Part shown: positions 13,491 through 28,600 of the stretch, piece after piece
Position numbering within the stretch: position 1 is the first letter of the stretch
Layout: each line of letters opens with the position of its first letter
Assembly (NCBI RefSeq): GCF_050948215.1
Contig: NW_027488565.1
Location: forward strand, 124,001-188,000
DNA from: Halictus rubicundus
Taxonomy: Eukaryota; Arthropoda; Insecta; Hymenoptera; Halictidae
Direction: 5' to 3'
DNA: 64,000 nucleotides
Program-made: the position numbers and the translations under genes
The notes under the pieces: model-generated
Seen by the model: the letters and a program-made list of their open reading frames with translations, nothing else
What the model was told of the DNA's origin: nothing
Databases searched by the model: none

Positions 13491-16400
13491 TAGGATAGGA
13501 TAGAGGATAGGATACGATAGAGGATTGGATAGGATAGAGGATGTGATAGGATAGAGGATAGGATAGGATAGAGGATAGGATAGGATAGATGATATTATAG
13601 GAAAGAGGATAGGATATGATAGAGGATACGATATTATAGAGGATAGGATAGGATAGAGGATAACATAAGGGATTGGATAGGATAGAGGATAGGATAGGAT
13701 TGATGATAGGATAGGAAAGAGGACAGGATAGGATACAGGATACGATATTATAGAGGATAGGATAGGATAGAGGATAGGATAGGATAGAGGATAGGATAGG
13801 ATAGAGGATAGGATAGGATAGAGGATAGGATAGGATAGAGGATAGGATAGGATAGAGGATAGGATAGGATAGAGGATAGGATGGGATAGAGGATAGGTTA
13901 GGATAGAGGATAGGATAGGATAGAGGATAGGATAGGATAGAGGATTGGATAGGATAGAATATAGGATAGGATAGAGGATAGGATTGGATTGAGGATAGGA
14001 TAGGAAAGAGGACAGGATAGGATACAGGATACGATATTATAGAGGATACGATATTATAGAGGATACGATATTATAGAGGATCGGATAGGATAGAGGATAG
14101 GATAGGATAGAGGATAGGATAGGATAGAGGATAGGATAGGATAGAGGATAGGATACGATAGAGGATTGGATAGGATAGAGGATGTGATAGGATAGAGGAT
14201 AGGATTGGATTGAGGATAGGATAGGACAGAGAATAAGATAGGATACAGGATACGATATTATAGAGGATAGGATAGGATAGAGGATAGGATAGGAAAGAAG
14301 ATAGGATAGGATAGAGGATACGATAGGATAGAGGATAGGATTGGATTGATGATAGGATAGGAAAGAGGACAGGATAGGATACAGGATACGATATTATAGA
14401 GGATACGATATTATAGAGGATAGGATAGGATAGTGGATAGGATAGTATAGAGGATAGGATAGGATAGAGGATAGGATAGGATAGAGGATAGGATAGGATA
14501 GAGGATAGGATAGGATAGAGGATTGGATAGGATAGAGGATGCGATAGGATAGAGGATAGGATAGGATTGAGGATAGGATAGGACAAAGGATAAGATAGGA
14601 TACAGGATACGATATCATAGAGGATAGGATAGGATAGAGGATAGGATAGGATAAAGGATAGGGTAGGATAGTGGATAGGATAGGATAGAGTATATTATAG
14701 GATAGAGGATAGGGTAGGATAGAGGATAGGATAGGATAGAGGATATGATAGGATAGAGGATATGATAGGATAGAGGATGGGGTAGGATAGAGGATAGGAT
14801 AGGATAGAGGATAGGATATGATAGAGGATAGGATAGGATACAGGATAGGATAGGATAGAGGATAGGATAGAGGATAGGATAGGAAAGAGGACAGGATAGG
14901 ATACAGGATACGATATTATGGAGGATACGATATTATAGAGGATACGATAGTATAGAGGATAGGATAGGATAGAGGATATGATAGGATAGAGGATATGATA
15001 GGATAGAGGATGGGGTAGGATAGAGGATAGGATAGTATAGAGGATAGGATAGGATACAGGATAGGATAGGATAGAGGATAGGATAGGATAGAGGATAGGA
15101 TAGGATAGAGGATAGGATATAATAGAGGATAGGATAGGATAGAGGCTAGGATAGGATAGAGGATAGGATAGGACAGAGGATATTATAGGATAGAGGATAG
15201 GATAGGACAGAGGATAGGATAGGATAGAGGATTGTATAGGATAGAGCATGCGATAGGATAGAGGATAGGATAGGATAGAGGATAGGATAGGATAGAGGAT
15301 AGGATAGGATGGAGGATAGGATAGGATAGGATAGAGGATAGAATAGGATAGAGGATAGGATAGGATAGGGAATAGGATAGGATAGACGATATTATAGGAA
15401 AGAGGATAGGATATGATAGAGGATACGATATTATAGAGGATAGGATGGGATAGACGATAACATAGGGGATTGGATAGGATAGAGGATAGGATAGGATAGA
15501 GGATAGGATAAGGATAGAGGATAGGATAGGATAGAGGATTGGATAGGATAGAGGATACGATAGGATAGAGGATAGGATAGGATAGAGGATAGGATAGAGG
15601 ATAGTATAGAGGATTGGATAGGATAGAGGACATTATAGGATAGAGGATAGGATAGGATAGCGGATAGGATAGGATGGAGTATAGGATAGAATTGAGGATA
15701 GGATAGGATACAATATAGGATAGGATAGAGGATAGGATAGGATAGAGGATAGGATAGGATAGAGGATACGATATTATAGAGGATACGATATTATAGAGGA
15801 AACGATATTATAGAGGATATTATAGGATAGAGGATAGGATAGGATACAGGATAGGATAGGATAGGATAGAGGATAGGATAGGATAAAGGATAGGATAGGA
15901 TAGAGGATAGGATAGGATAGAGTATAGGATAGGATAGAGGATAGGATAGGATAGAGGATAGGCTAGGATAGAGGATAGGATAGGATAGAGTATAGGATAG
16001 GATAGAGGATGGGATAGGATAGAGGATAGGATAGGATAGAGGATTGGGATAGGATAGAGGTTAGGCCTAGAGGATAGGATAGAGTATTGGATAGGATAGA
16101 GGATATTATAGGATAGAGGATAGGATAGGATAGCGGATAGGATAGGATGGAGTATACGATAGAATTGAGGATAGGATAGGGGTTGAGGATAGGATAGGAT
16201 CGAGGATAGAAGAAGATAGAGGATAGGATAGGATAGAGGATGCGATACGATAGAGGATAGGATAGGATAGAGGATAGGATAGGATATAGGATAGGATAGG
16301 GTAGAGGATAGGATAGGATAGAGGATAGGATAGGATAGAGGATTGAATAGGATAGAGGATAGGATAGGATAGAGGATAGGATAGGATAGAGGATACGATA

Positions 16401-16990
16401 TTATAGAGGATACGATATTATAGAGGATATGATAGGATACGAGGATAGGATAGGATAGAGGATAGGATAGGATACAGGATAGGATAGGATAGAGGATAGG
16501 ATAGGACAGAGGATTGGATACTACACAGGATAGGATAGGATACAGGAAACGATATTATAGAGGATACGATATTATAGAGGATAGGATAGGATAGAGGATA
16601 GGATAGCGATAGAGGATAGGATAGAGTATTGGATAGGATAGAGGATATTATAGGATAGAGGATAGGATAGGATAGCGGATAGGATAGGATGGAGTATACG
16701 ATAGAATTGAGGATACGATAGGGTTGAGGATAGGGATAGGATCGAGGATAGGAGAAGATAGAGGATAGGATAGGATAGAGGATGCGATACGATAGAGGAT
16801 AGGATAGGATAGAGGATAGGATAGGATATAGGATAGGATAGGGTAGAGTATAGGATAGGATAGAGGATAGGATAGGATAGAGGATTGAATAGGATAGAGG
16901 ATAGGATAGGATAGAGGATAGGATAGGATAGAGGATACGATATTATAGAGGATACGATATTATAGAAGATATGATAGGATAGAGGATAGG
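13491..16990 (+). repeat. 3.5-kb tandem block, copy 2
   Basis: This is the second copy of 9,985-13,490, with scattered single-base differences and small indels. For example GATATCATAG near 14,613 replaces GATATTATAG of copy 1, and GGTTAGGCCTAGAGG near 16,063 has one C more than copy 1. The internal duplication seen at 551 bp in copy 1 is at 542 bp here. A run of single-base insertions after 15,500 (for example GGATAAGGATAG, GGATTGGGATAGG, TAGCGATAGAGG) is unlike copy 1. It may be real drift or residual sequencing error. Confidence 0.85.
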
Positions 16991-17680
16991 ATATTATAGG
17001 ATACATGATAGGATAGGATAGAGGATAGGATAGGACAGAGGATTGGATAGGATCGAGGATGCGATAGGATAGAGGATAGGATACTACACAGGATAGGATA
17101 GGGATACAGGATATGATATTATAGAGGATACGATATTATAGAGGATAGGATAGGATAGAGGATAGGATAGGATAGAGGATAGGATAGGATAGAGGATAGG
17201 ATAGGAAAGAGGACAGGATAGGATACAGGATACGATATTATAGAGGATAGGATAGGACAGAGGATAGGATAGGATAGAGGATAGGATAGGATAGAAGATC
17301 GGATAGGATAGAGAATAGGATAGTATAGAGGATAGGATACAGGATAGGACAGGATAGAGGATAGGATAGGATAGAGGATAGGATAGAGGATAGGATAGAG
17401 GATAGGATAGGATAGAGGATAGGATAGGATAGAGGATAGGATAGGATAGAGGATAGGATAGGATAGAGGATAGGATAGGACAGATGATAGGATAGTATAG
17501 AGGATAGGATATTATAGAGGATAGGATAGGATAGAGGATAACATAGGGGATTGGATAGCATAGAGGATAGGAGACGATAGAGGATAGGATAGAATAGAGG
17601 ATCGGATAGGATAGAGGATAGGATAGGATACAGGATAGGATAGGATAGAGGATAGGATAGGATAGAGGATAGGATAGGAT

Positions 17681-18230
17681 AGAGGATAACATAGGGGATT
17701 GGATAGGATAGAGGATAGGATAGGATGGAGGATAGGATAGGATAGAGGATAGGATAGGATAGAGGATAGGATAGGATGGAGGATAGGATAGGATAGAGGA
17801 TAGGATAGGATAGAGGATATGATAGGATAGAGGATAGGATAGGATAGAGGATAGGATAGGATAGATGATATTATAGGAAAGAGGATAGGATATGATAGAG
17901 GATAGGATAGGATAGAGGATAGGATAGGATAGAGGATAGGATAGGATAGAGGATAGGATAGGATAGAGAATAGGATAGGATAGAGGATAGGATAGGATAG
18001 ATGATAGGATAGGATATAGGATAGGATAGGATAGATGATAGGATAGGATAGGGGATAGGATAGGATAGAGGATTGGATAGGATAGAGGATAGGATAGGAT
18101 AGAGGATAGGATAGGATAGATGATATTATAGGAAAGAGGATAGGATATGATAGAGGATACGATATTATAGAGGATAGGATAGGATAGAGGATAACATAGG
18201 GGATTGGATAGGATAGAGGATAGGATAGGA
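17681..18230 (+). repeat. 550-bp block, copy 1 of a pair spaced 1,700 bp apart
   Basis: Landmarks recur exactly 1,700 bp downstream: AGAGGATAAC (17,681/19,381), ATGATAGGATAGG (18,001/19,701), TGATATTATAGG (18,121/19,821) and ATAACATAGG (18,191/19,891). Since 1,700 is 100 x 17, monomer phase is preserved. The copies diverge at about 18,231/19,931. Confidence 0.85.
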
Positions 18231-19380
18231 TAGATGATATTATAGGAAAGAGGATAGGATATGATAGAGGATACGATATTATAGAGGATAGGATAGGATA
18301 GAGGATAACATAGGGGATTGTATAGGATAGAGGATAGGATAGGATTGATGATAGGATAGGAAAGAGGACAGGATATGATACAGGATACGATATTATAGAG
18401 GATACGATATTATAGAGGATATGATAGGATATAGGATAGGATAGGATAGGATAGAGGATTGGATAGGATAGAGGATAGGATGGGATAGACGATAGGATAG
18501 GATAGAGGATAGGATAGGATAGAGGATACGATAGGATAGAGGATATGATAGGATATAGTATAGGATAGGAAAGAGGACAGGATAGGATACAGGATACGAT
18601 ATTATACAGGATACGATATTATGGAGGATAGGATAGGATAGAGGATAGGATAGGATAGGATAGGATAGAGGATAGGATAGGATAGAGGATAGGATAGGAT
18701 AGAGGATTGGATAGGATAGAGGATGCGATAGGATAGAGGATAGGGTAGGATTGAGGATAGGATAGGACAGAGGATAAGATAGGATACAGGATACGATATT
18801 ATAGAGGATAGGATAGGATAGAGGATAGGATAGGAAAGAAGATAGGATAGGATAGAGGATACGATAGGATAGAGGATAGGATTGGATTGAGGATAGGATA
18901 GGAAAGAGGACAGGATAGGATACAGGATACGATATTATAGAGGATACGATATTATGGAGGATAGGATAGGATAGAGGATAGGATAGGATATAGGATAGGA
19001 TAGGATAGAGGATAGGATAGGATAGAGGATAGGAAAGGATAGAGGATTGGATAGGATAGAGGATGCGATAGGATAGAGGATAGGATAGGATAGAGGATAG
19101 GATAGGATAGAGGATAGGATAGGATAGAGGATAGGATAGGATAGGGGATTGGATAGGAAAGAGGATGCGATAGGATAGAGGATAGGATCAGATTGAGGAT
19201 AGGATAGGACAGAGGATAAGATACGATACAGGATACGATATTATAGAGGATAGGATATTATAGAGGATAGGATAGGATAAAGGATAGGGTAGGATAGAGG
19301 ATAGGATAGGATAGATGGTATTATAGGAAAGAGGATAGGATATGATAGAGGATACGATATTATAGAGGATAGGATAGGAT

Positions 19381-19930
19381 AGAGGATAACATAGGGGATT
19401 GGATAGGATGGAGGATAGGATAGGATGGAGGATAGGATAGGATAGAGGATAGGATAGGATAGAGGATAGGATAGGATGGATGATAGGATAGGATAGAGGA
19501 TAGGATAGGATAGAGGATATGATAGGATAGAGGATAGGATAGGATAGAGGATAGGATAGGATAGATGATATTATAGGAAAGAGGATAGGATATGATAGAG
19601 GATAGGATAGGATAGAGGATAGGATAGGATAGAGGATAGGATAGGATAGAGGATAGGATAGGATAGAGAATAGGATAGGATAGAGGATAGGATAGGAGAG
19701 ATGATAGGATAGGATATAGGATAGGATAGGATAGATGATAGGATAGGATAGGGGATAGGATAGGATAGAGGATTGGATAGGATAGAGGATAGGATAGGAT
19801 AGAGCATAGGATAGGATAGATGATATTATAGGAAAGAGGATAGGATATGATAGAGGATACGATATTATAGAGGATAGGATAGGATAGAGGATAACATAGG
19901 GGATTGGATAGGATAGAGGATAGGATAGGA
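19381..19930 (+). repeat. 550-bp block, copy 2
   Basis: Counterpart of 17,681-18,230 at offset 1,700 bp, with a few point differences (for example GGAGAGATG near 19,695). A related but more diverged version follows near 21,420-21,900, where GATGATAGG reappears with GTATATAGG. Confidence 0.82.
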
Positions 19931-22619
19931 TGGAGGATAGGATAGGATAGAGGATAGGATAGGATAGAGGATAGGATAGGATGGAGGATAGGATAGGATA
20001 GAGGATAGGATAGGATAGAGGATATGATAGGATAGAGGATAGGATAGGACAGAGGATATTATAGGATAGAGGATAGGATAGGACAGAGGATAGGATAGGA
20101 TAGAGGATAAGATAGGATAGAGGATAGGATAGGATAGAGGATAGGATAGGATAGAGGATTGTATAGGATAGAGGATGCGATAGGATAGAGGATAGGATAG
20201 GATAGAGGATAGGATAGGATAGAGGATAGGATAGGATGGAGGATAGGATAGGATGGAGGATAGGATAGGATAGGATAGAGGATAGAATAGGATAGAGGAT
20301 AGGATAGGATAGGGAATAGGATAGGATAGACGATATTATAGGAAAGAGGATAGGATATGATAGAGGATACGATATTATAGAGGATAGGATAGGATAGACG
20401 ATAACATAGGGGATTGGATAGGATAGAGAATAGGATAGGATAGAGGATTGGATAGGATAGAGGATACGATAGGATAGAGGATAGGATAGGATAGAGGATA
20501 GGATAGAGGATAGTATAGAGGATATTATAGGATAGAGGATAGGATAGGATAGCGGATAGGATAGGATGGAGTATAGGATAGAATTGAGGATAGGATAGGA
20601 TACAGTATAGGATAGGAAAGAGGATAGGATAGGATAGAGGATAGGATAGGATAGGATAGAGGATACGATATTATAGAGGATACGATATTATAGAGGATAT
20701 GATAGGATAGAGGATAGGATAGGATAGAGGATAGGATAGGATACAGGATAGGATAGGATAGGATAGAGGATAGGATAGGATAAAGGATAGGATAGGATAG
20801 AGGATAGGATAGGATAGAGTATAGGATAGGATAGAGGATAGGATAGGATAGAGGATAGGCTAGGATAGAGGATAGGATAGGATAGAGGATAAAATAGGAT
20901 AGAGGATAGGATAGGATAGAGGATAGGATACGATAGAGGATAGGATAGAGGATAGGATAGAGTATTGGATAGGATAGAGGATATTATAGGATAGAGGATA
21001 GGATAGGATAGCGGATAGGATAGGATGGAGTATACGATAGAATTGAGGATAGGATAGGGTTGAGGATAGGATAGGATCGAGGATAGGAGAAGATAGAGGA
21101 TAGGATAGGATAGAGGATGCGATACAATAGAGGATAGGATAGGATAGAGGATAGGATAGGATATAGGATAGGATAGGGTAGAGGATAGGATAGGATAGAG
21201 GATATGATAGGATAGAGGATGGGGTAGGATAGAGGATAGGATAGGATAGAGGATAGGATATGATAGAGCATAGGATAGGATACAGGATAGGATAGGATAG
21301 AGGATAGGATAGAGGATAGGATAGGAAAGAGGACAGGATAGGATACAGGATACGATATTATAGAGGATACGATATTATAGAGGATACGATAGTATAGAGG
21401 CTAGGATAGGATAGAGGATAGGATAGGATGGAGGATAGGATAGGATAGAGGATAGGATAGGATAGAGGATAGGATAGGATGGAGGATAGGATAGGATAGA
21501 GGATAGGATAGGATAGAGGATATGATAGGATAGAGGATTGGATAGGATAGAGCATAGGATAGGATATATGATATTATAGGAAAGAGGATAGGATATGATA
21601 GAGTATAGGATAGGATAGAGGATAGGATAGGATAGAGGATAGGATAGGATAGAGAATAGGATAGGATAGAGGATAGGATAGGATAGATGATAGGATAGTA
21701 TATAGGATAGGATAGGATAGATGATAGGATAGGATAGGGGATAGGATAGGATAGAGGATTGGATAGGATAGAGGATAGGATAGGATAGAGGATAGGATAG
21801 GATAGATGATATTATAGGAAAGAGGATAGGATATGATAGAGGATACGATATTATAGAGGATAGGATAGGATAGAGGATAACATAGGGGATTGGATAGGAT
21901 AGAGGATAGGATAGGATGGAGGATAGGATAGGATAGACGATAGGATAGGATAGAGGATAGGATAGGATGGAGGATAGGATAGGATAGAGGATAGGATAGG
22001 ATAGAGGATATGATAGGATAGAGGATAGGATAGGATAGAGGATAGGATAGGATAGATGATATTATAGGAAAGAGGATAGCATATGATAGAGGATACGATA
22101 TTATAGAGGATAGGATAGGATAGAGGATAACATAGGGGATTGGATAGGATAGAGGATAGGATAGGATTGATGATAGGATAGGAAAGAGGACAGGATAGGA
22201 TAGAGGATATGATAGGATAGAGGATAGGGTAGGATAGAGGATAGGATAGGATAGAGGATAGGATAGGATAGAGGATAGGATAGGATAGAGGATAGGATAG
22301 GATAGAGGATAGGATAGGATAGAGGATAGGATAGGATAGAGGATAGGCTAGGATAGAGGATAGGATAGGATAGAGGATAAAATAGGATAGAGGATAGGAT
22401 AGGATAGAGGATAGGATACGATAGAGGATAGGATAGAGGATAGGATAGAGTATTGGATAGGATAGAGGATATTATAGGATAGAGGATAGGATAGGATAGC
22501 GGATAGGATAGGATAGAGGATAGGATAGGATAGAGGATATGATAGGATAGAGGATAGGGTAGGATAGAGGATAGGATAGGATAGAGGATAGGATATGATA
22601 GAGGATAGGATAGGAAGGA

Positions 22620-25600
22620 GGACAGGATAGGATACAGGATACGATATTATAGAGGATACGATATTATAGAGGATACGATATTATAGAGGATACGATATTA
22701 TAGAGGATACGATATTATAGAGGACATGATAGGATATAGGATAGGATAGGATAGAGGATAGGATAGGATAGAGGTTTGGATAGGATAGAGGATAGGATGG
22801 GATAGACGATAGGATAGGATAGAGGATAGGATAGGATAGAGGATAGGATAGGATAGAGGATATGATAGGATATAGTATAGGATAGGAAAGAGGACAGGAT
22901 AGGATACAGGATACGATATTATAGAGGATACGATATTATAGAGGATAGGATAGGATAGAGGATAGGATAGGATATAGGATAGGATAGGATAGAGGATAGG
23001 ATAGGATAGAGAATAGGATAGGATAGAGGATAGGATAGGATACATGATAGGATAGGATATAGGATAGGATAGGATAGATGATAGGATAGGATAGGATAGA
23101 GGATTGGATAGGATAGAGGATAGGATAGGATAGAGGATAGGATAGGATAGAGGATATGATAGGATAGAGGATAGGATAGGATAGAGGATAGGATAGGATA
23201 GATGATATTATAGGAAAGAGGATAGGATATGATAGAGGATACGATATTATAGAGGATACGATAGTATAGAGGATAGGATAGGATAGAGGATAGGATAGGA
23301 TAGAGGATAGGATAGGATAGAGGATAGGATAGGAAAGACGACAGGATAGGATAGAGGATAGGATAGGATAGAGGATACGATATTATAGAGCATACGATAG
23401 TATAGAGGAGAGGATAGGATAGAGGATAGGATAGGATAGAGGATAGGATAGGATAGAGGATAGGATAGGATAGAGGATAGGATAGGATAGAGGATAGGAT
23501 AGGATAGAGGATAGGATAGGATAGAGGATAGGATAGGATAGAGGATAGGATAGGATAGAGGATAGGATAGGATAGAGGATAGGATAGGATAGAGGATAGG
23601 ATAGGATAGGATAGAGGATAGGATAGGATAGAGGATAGGATAGGATAGGATAGGATAGAGGATAGGATAGGATAGAGGATAGGATAGGATAGAGGATGGG
23701 ATAGGATAGAGGATAGGATAGGATAGAGGATAGGATAGGATAGAGGATAGGATAGGATAGAGGATAGGATAGGATAGAGGATAGGATACGATAGAGGATA
23801 GGATAGAGGATAGGATAGGATAGAGGATAGGATAGGATAGAGGATAGGATAGGATAGAGGATAGGATAGGATAGAGGATAGGATAGGATAGAGGATATGA
23901 TAGGATAGAGGATGGGGTAGGATAGAGGATAGGATATGATAGAGGATAGGATATGATAGAGGATAGGATAGGATACAGGATAGGATAGGATAGAGGATAG
24001 GATAGGATAGAGGATAGGATACGATAGAGGATAGGATAGAGGATAGGATAGAGTTTTGGATAGGATAGAGGATATTATAGGATAGAGGATAGGATACGAT
24101 AGCGGATAGGGTAGGATGGAGTATACGATAGAATTGAGGATAGGATAGGGTTGAGGATAGGATAGGATCGAGGATAGGAGAAGATAGAGGATAGGATAGG
24201 ATAGAGGATACGATACGATAGAGGATAGGATATATAATAGGATAGGATAGAGGATAGGGGATTGAATCGGATACAGGATAGGAGACGGTAGAGGATTGGA
24301 TAGGATAGAGGATAGGATAGGATAGAGGATAGGATAGGATAGAGGATATTATAGGATAGAGGATAGGATATGATGGAGGATAGGATAGGATAGAGGATAA
24401 GATAGGATAGAGGATAGGATAGGATAGAGTCTGGGATAGGATAGAGGATAGGATAGGATAGAGGATAGGATAGGATAGAGGATAGGATAGGATAGAGGAT
24501 AGGATAGGATAGAGGATAGGATAGGATAGAGGATAGGATAGGATAGAGGATAGGATAGGATAGAGGATAGGATAGGATAGAGGATAGGATAGGATAGAGG
24601 ATGGGATAGGATAGAGGATAGGATAGGATAGAGGATAGAATAGGATAGAGGATAGGATAGGATAGAGGATAGGATAGGATAGAGGATAGGATACGATAGA
24701 GGATAGGATAGAGGATAGGATAGGATAGAGGATAGGATAGGATAGAGGATAGGATAGGATAGAGGATAGGATAGGATAGAGGATATGATAGGATATAGTA
24801 TAGGATAGGAAAGAGGACAGGATAGGATACAGGATACGATATTATAGAGGATACGATATTATAGAGGATAGGATAGGATAGAGGATAGGATAGGATATAG
24901 GATAGGATAGGATAGAGGATAGGATAGGATAGAGAATAGGATAGGATAGAGGATAGGATAGGATAGATGATAGGATAGGATATAGGATAGGATAGGATAG
25001 ATGATAGGATAGGATAGGATAGAGGATTGGATAGGATAGAGGATAGGATAGGATAGAGGATAGGATAGGATAGAGGATATGATAGGATAGAGGATAGGAT
25101 AGGATAGAGGATAGGATAGGATAGATGATATTATAGGAAAGAGGATAGGATATGATAGAGGATACGATATTATAGAGGATACGACAGTATAGAGGATAGG
25201 ATAGGATAGAGGATAGGATAGGATAGAGGATAGGATAGGATAGAGGATAGGATAGGAAAGACGACAGGATAGGATAGAGGATAGGATAGGATAGAGGATA
25301 CGATATTATAGAGCATACGATAGTATAGAGGAGAGGATAGGATAGAGGATAGGATAGGATAGAGGATAGGATAGGATAGAGGATAGGATAGGATAGAGAA
25401 TAGGATAGGATAGAGGATAGGATAGGATAGAGGATAGGATAGGATATAGGATAGGATAGGATAGATGATAGGATAGGATAGGGGATAGGATAGAGGATGC
25501 GATAGGATACAGGATACGATATTATAGAGGATAGGATAGGATAGAGAATAGGATAGGATAAAGGATAGGATAGGATAGAGGATAGGATAGGATAGAGTCT

Positions 25601-28600
25601 GGGATAGGATAGAGGATAGGATAGGATAGAGGATAGGATAGGATAGAGGATAGGATAGGATAGAGGATAGGATAGGATAGAGGATAGGATAGGATAGAGG
25701 ATAGGATAGGATAGAGGATAGGATAGGATAGAGGATAGGATAGGATAGAGGATAGGATAGGATAGAGGATAGGATAGGATAGGATAGAGGATAGGATAGG
25801 ATAGAGGATAGGATAGGATACGATAGAGGATAGGATAGGATAGAGGATAGGATAGGATAGAGGATGGGATAGGATAGAGGATAGGATAGGATAGAGGATA
25901 GGATAGGATAGAGGATAGGATAGGATAGAGGATAGGATAGGATAGAGGATAGGATACGATAGAGGATAGGATAGAGGATAGGATAGGATAGAGGATAGGA
26001 TAGGATAGAGGATAGGATAGGATAGAGGATAGGATAGGATAGAGGATAGGATAGGATAGAGGATATGATAGGATAGAGGATGGGGTAGGATAGAGGATAG
26101 GATATGATAGAGGATAGGATATGATAGAGGATAGGATAGGATACAGGATAGGATAGGATAGAGGATAGGATAGGATAGAGGGTAGGATACGATAGAGGAT
26201 AGGATAGAGGATAGGATAGAGTTTTGGATGGGATAGAGGATATTATAGGATAGAGGATAGGATACGATAGTGGATAGGGTAGGATGGAGTATACGATAGA
26301 ATTGAGGATAGGATAGGGTTGAGGATAGGATAGGATCGAGGATAGGAGAAGATAGAGGATAGGATAGGATAGAGGATACGATACGATAGAGGATAGGATA
26401 TATAATAGGATAGGATAGAGGATAGGGGATTGAATCGGATACAGGATAGGAGACGGTAGAGGATTGGATAGGATAGAGGATAGGATAGGATAGAGGATAG
26501 GATAGGATAGAGGATATTATAGGATAGAGGATAGGATATGATGGAGGATAGGATAGGATAGAGGATAAGATAGGATAGAGGATAGGATAGGATAGAGTCT
26601 GGGATAGGATAGAGGATAGGATAGGATAGAGGATAGGATAGGATAGAGGATAGGATAGGATAGAGGATAGGATACGATAGAGGATAGGATAGGATAGAGG
26701 ATAGGATAGGATAGAGGATAGGATAGGATAGAGGATAGGATAGGATAGAGGGTAGGATAGGATATAGGATAGGATAGGATAGAGGATAGGATAGGATAGA
26801 GGTTTGGATAGGATAGAGGATAGGATGGGATAGACGATAGGATAGGATAGAGGATAGGATAGGATAGAGGATATGATAGGATATAGTATAGGATAGGAAA
26901 GAGGACAGGATAGGATACAGGATACGATATTATAGAGGATACGATATTATAGAGGATAGGATAGGATAGAGGATAGGATAGGATATAGGATAGGATAGGA
27001 TAGAGGATAGGATAGGATAGAGAATAGGATAGGATAGAGGATAGGATAGGATAGATGATAGGATAGGATATAGGATAGGATAGGATAGATGATAGGATAG
27101 GATAGGATAGAGGATTGGATAGGATAGAGGATAGGATAGGATAGAGGATAGGATAGGATAGAGGATATGATAGGATAGAGGATAGGATAGGATAGAGGAT
27201 AGGATAGGATAGATGATATTATAGGAAAGAGGATAGGATATGATAGAGGATACGATATTATAGAGGATACGATAGTATAGAGGATAGGATAGGATAGAGG
27301 ATAGGATAGGATAGAGGATAGGATAGGATAGAGGATAGGATAGGAAAGACGACAGGATAGGATAGAGGATAGGATAGGATAGAGGATACGATATTATAGA
27401 GCATACGATAGTATAGAGGAGAGGATAGGATAGAGGATAGGATAGGATAGAGGATAGGATAGGATAGAGGATAGGATAGGATAGAGAATAGGATAGGATA
27501 GAGGATAGGATAGGATAGAGGATAGGATAGGATATAGGATAGGATAGGATAGATGATAGGATAGGATAGGGGATAGGATAGAGGATGCGATAGGATACAG
27601 GATACGATATTATAGAGGATAGGATAGGATAGAGAATAGGATAGGATAAAGGATAGGATAGGATAGAGGATAGGATAGGATAGAGTCTGGGATAGGATAG
27701 AGGATAGGATAGGATAGAGGATAGGATAGGATAGAGGATAGGATAGGATAGAGGATAGGATAGGATAGAGGATAGGATAGGATAGAGGATAGGATAGGAT
27801 AGAGGATAGGATAGGATAGAGGATAGGATAGGATAGAGGATAGGATAGGATAGAGGATAGGATAGGATAGAGGATAGGATAGGATAGAGGATAGGATAGG
27901 ATAGGATAGAGGATAGGATAGGATAGAGGATAGGATAGGATAGGATAGAGGATAGGATAGGATAGAGGATAGGATAGGATAGAGGATGGGATAGGATAGA
28001 GGATAGGATAGGATAGAGGATAGGATAGGATAGAGGATAGGATAGGATAGAGGATAGGATAGGATAGAGGATAGGATACGATAGAGGATAGGATAGAGGA
28101 TAGGATAGGATAGAGGATAGGATAGGATAGAGGATAGGATAGGATAGAGGATAGGATAGGATAGAGGATAGGATAGGATAGAGGATATGATAGGATAGAG
28201 GATGGGGTAGGATAGAGGATAGGATATGATAGAGGATAGGATATGATAGAGGATAGGATAGGATACAGGATAGGATAGGATAGAGGATAGGATAGGATAG
28301 AGGATAGGATACGATAGAGGATAGGATAGAGGATAGGATAGAGTTTTGGATGGGATAGAGGATATTATAGGATAGAGGATAGGATACGATAGTGGATAGG
28401 GTAGGATGGAGTATACGATAGAATTGAGGATAGGATAGGGTTGAGGATAGGATAGGATCGAGGATAGGAGAAGATAGAGGATAGGATAGGATAGAGGATA
28501 CGATACGATAGAGGATAGGATATATAATAGGATAGGATAGAGGATAGGGGATTGAATCGGATACAGGATAGGAGACGGTAGAGGATTGGATAGGATAGAG

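Larger units (their letters stand above)
17000..22620 (+). repeat. Domain 3: mosaic 17-mer array
   Basis: This part mixes units of domain 1 (ATGATATTATAGGAAAG, ACATAGGGGATTGG, GAAAGAGGACAGG) with pieces of the 3.5-kb block. A fragment at about 20,040-21,250 carries GGACAGAGGATATTATAGG and then GAATTGAGG, GGGTTGAGG and GATCGAGG (21,050-21,100) in the same order as 11,640-12,720 and 15,170-16,210. It is therefore a third, shortened copy. No non-satellite sequence is visible. Confidence 0.75.
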
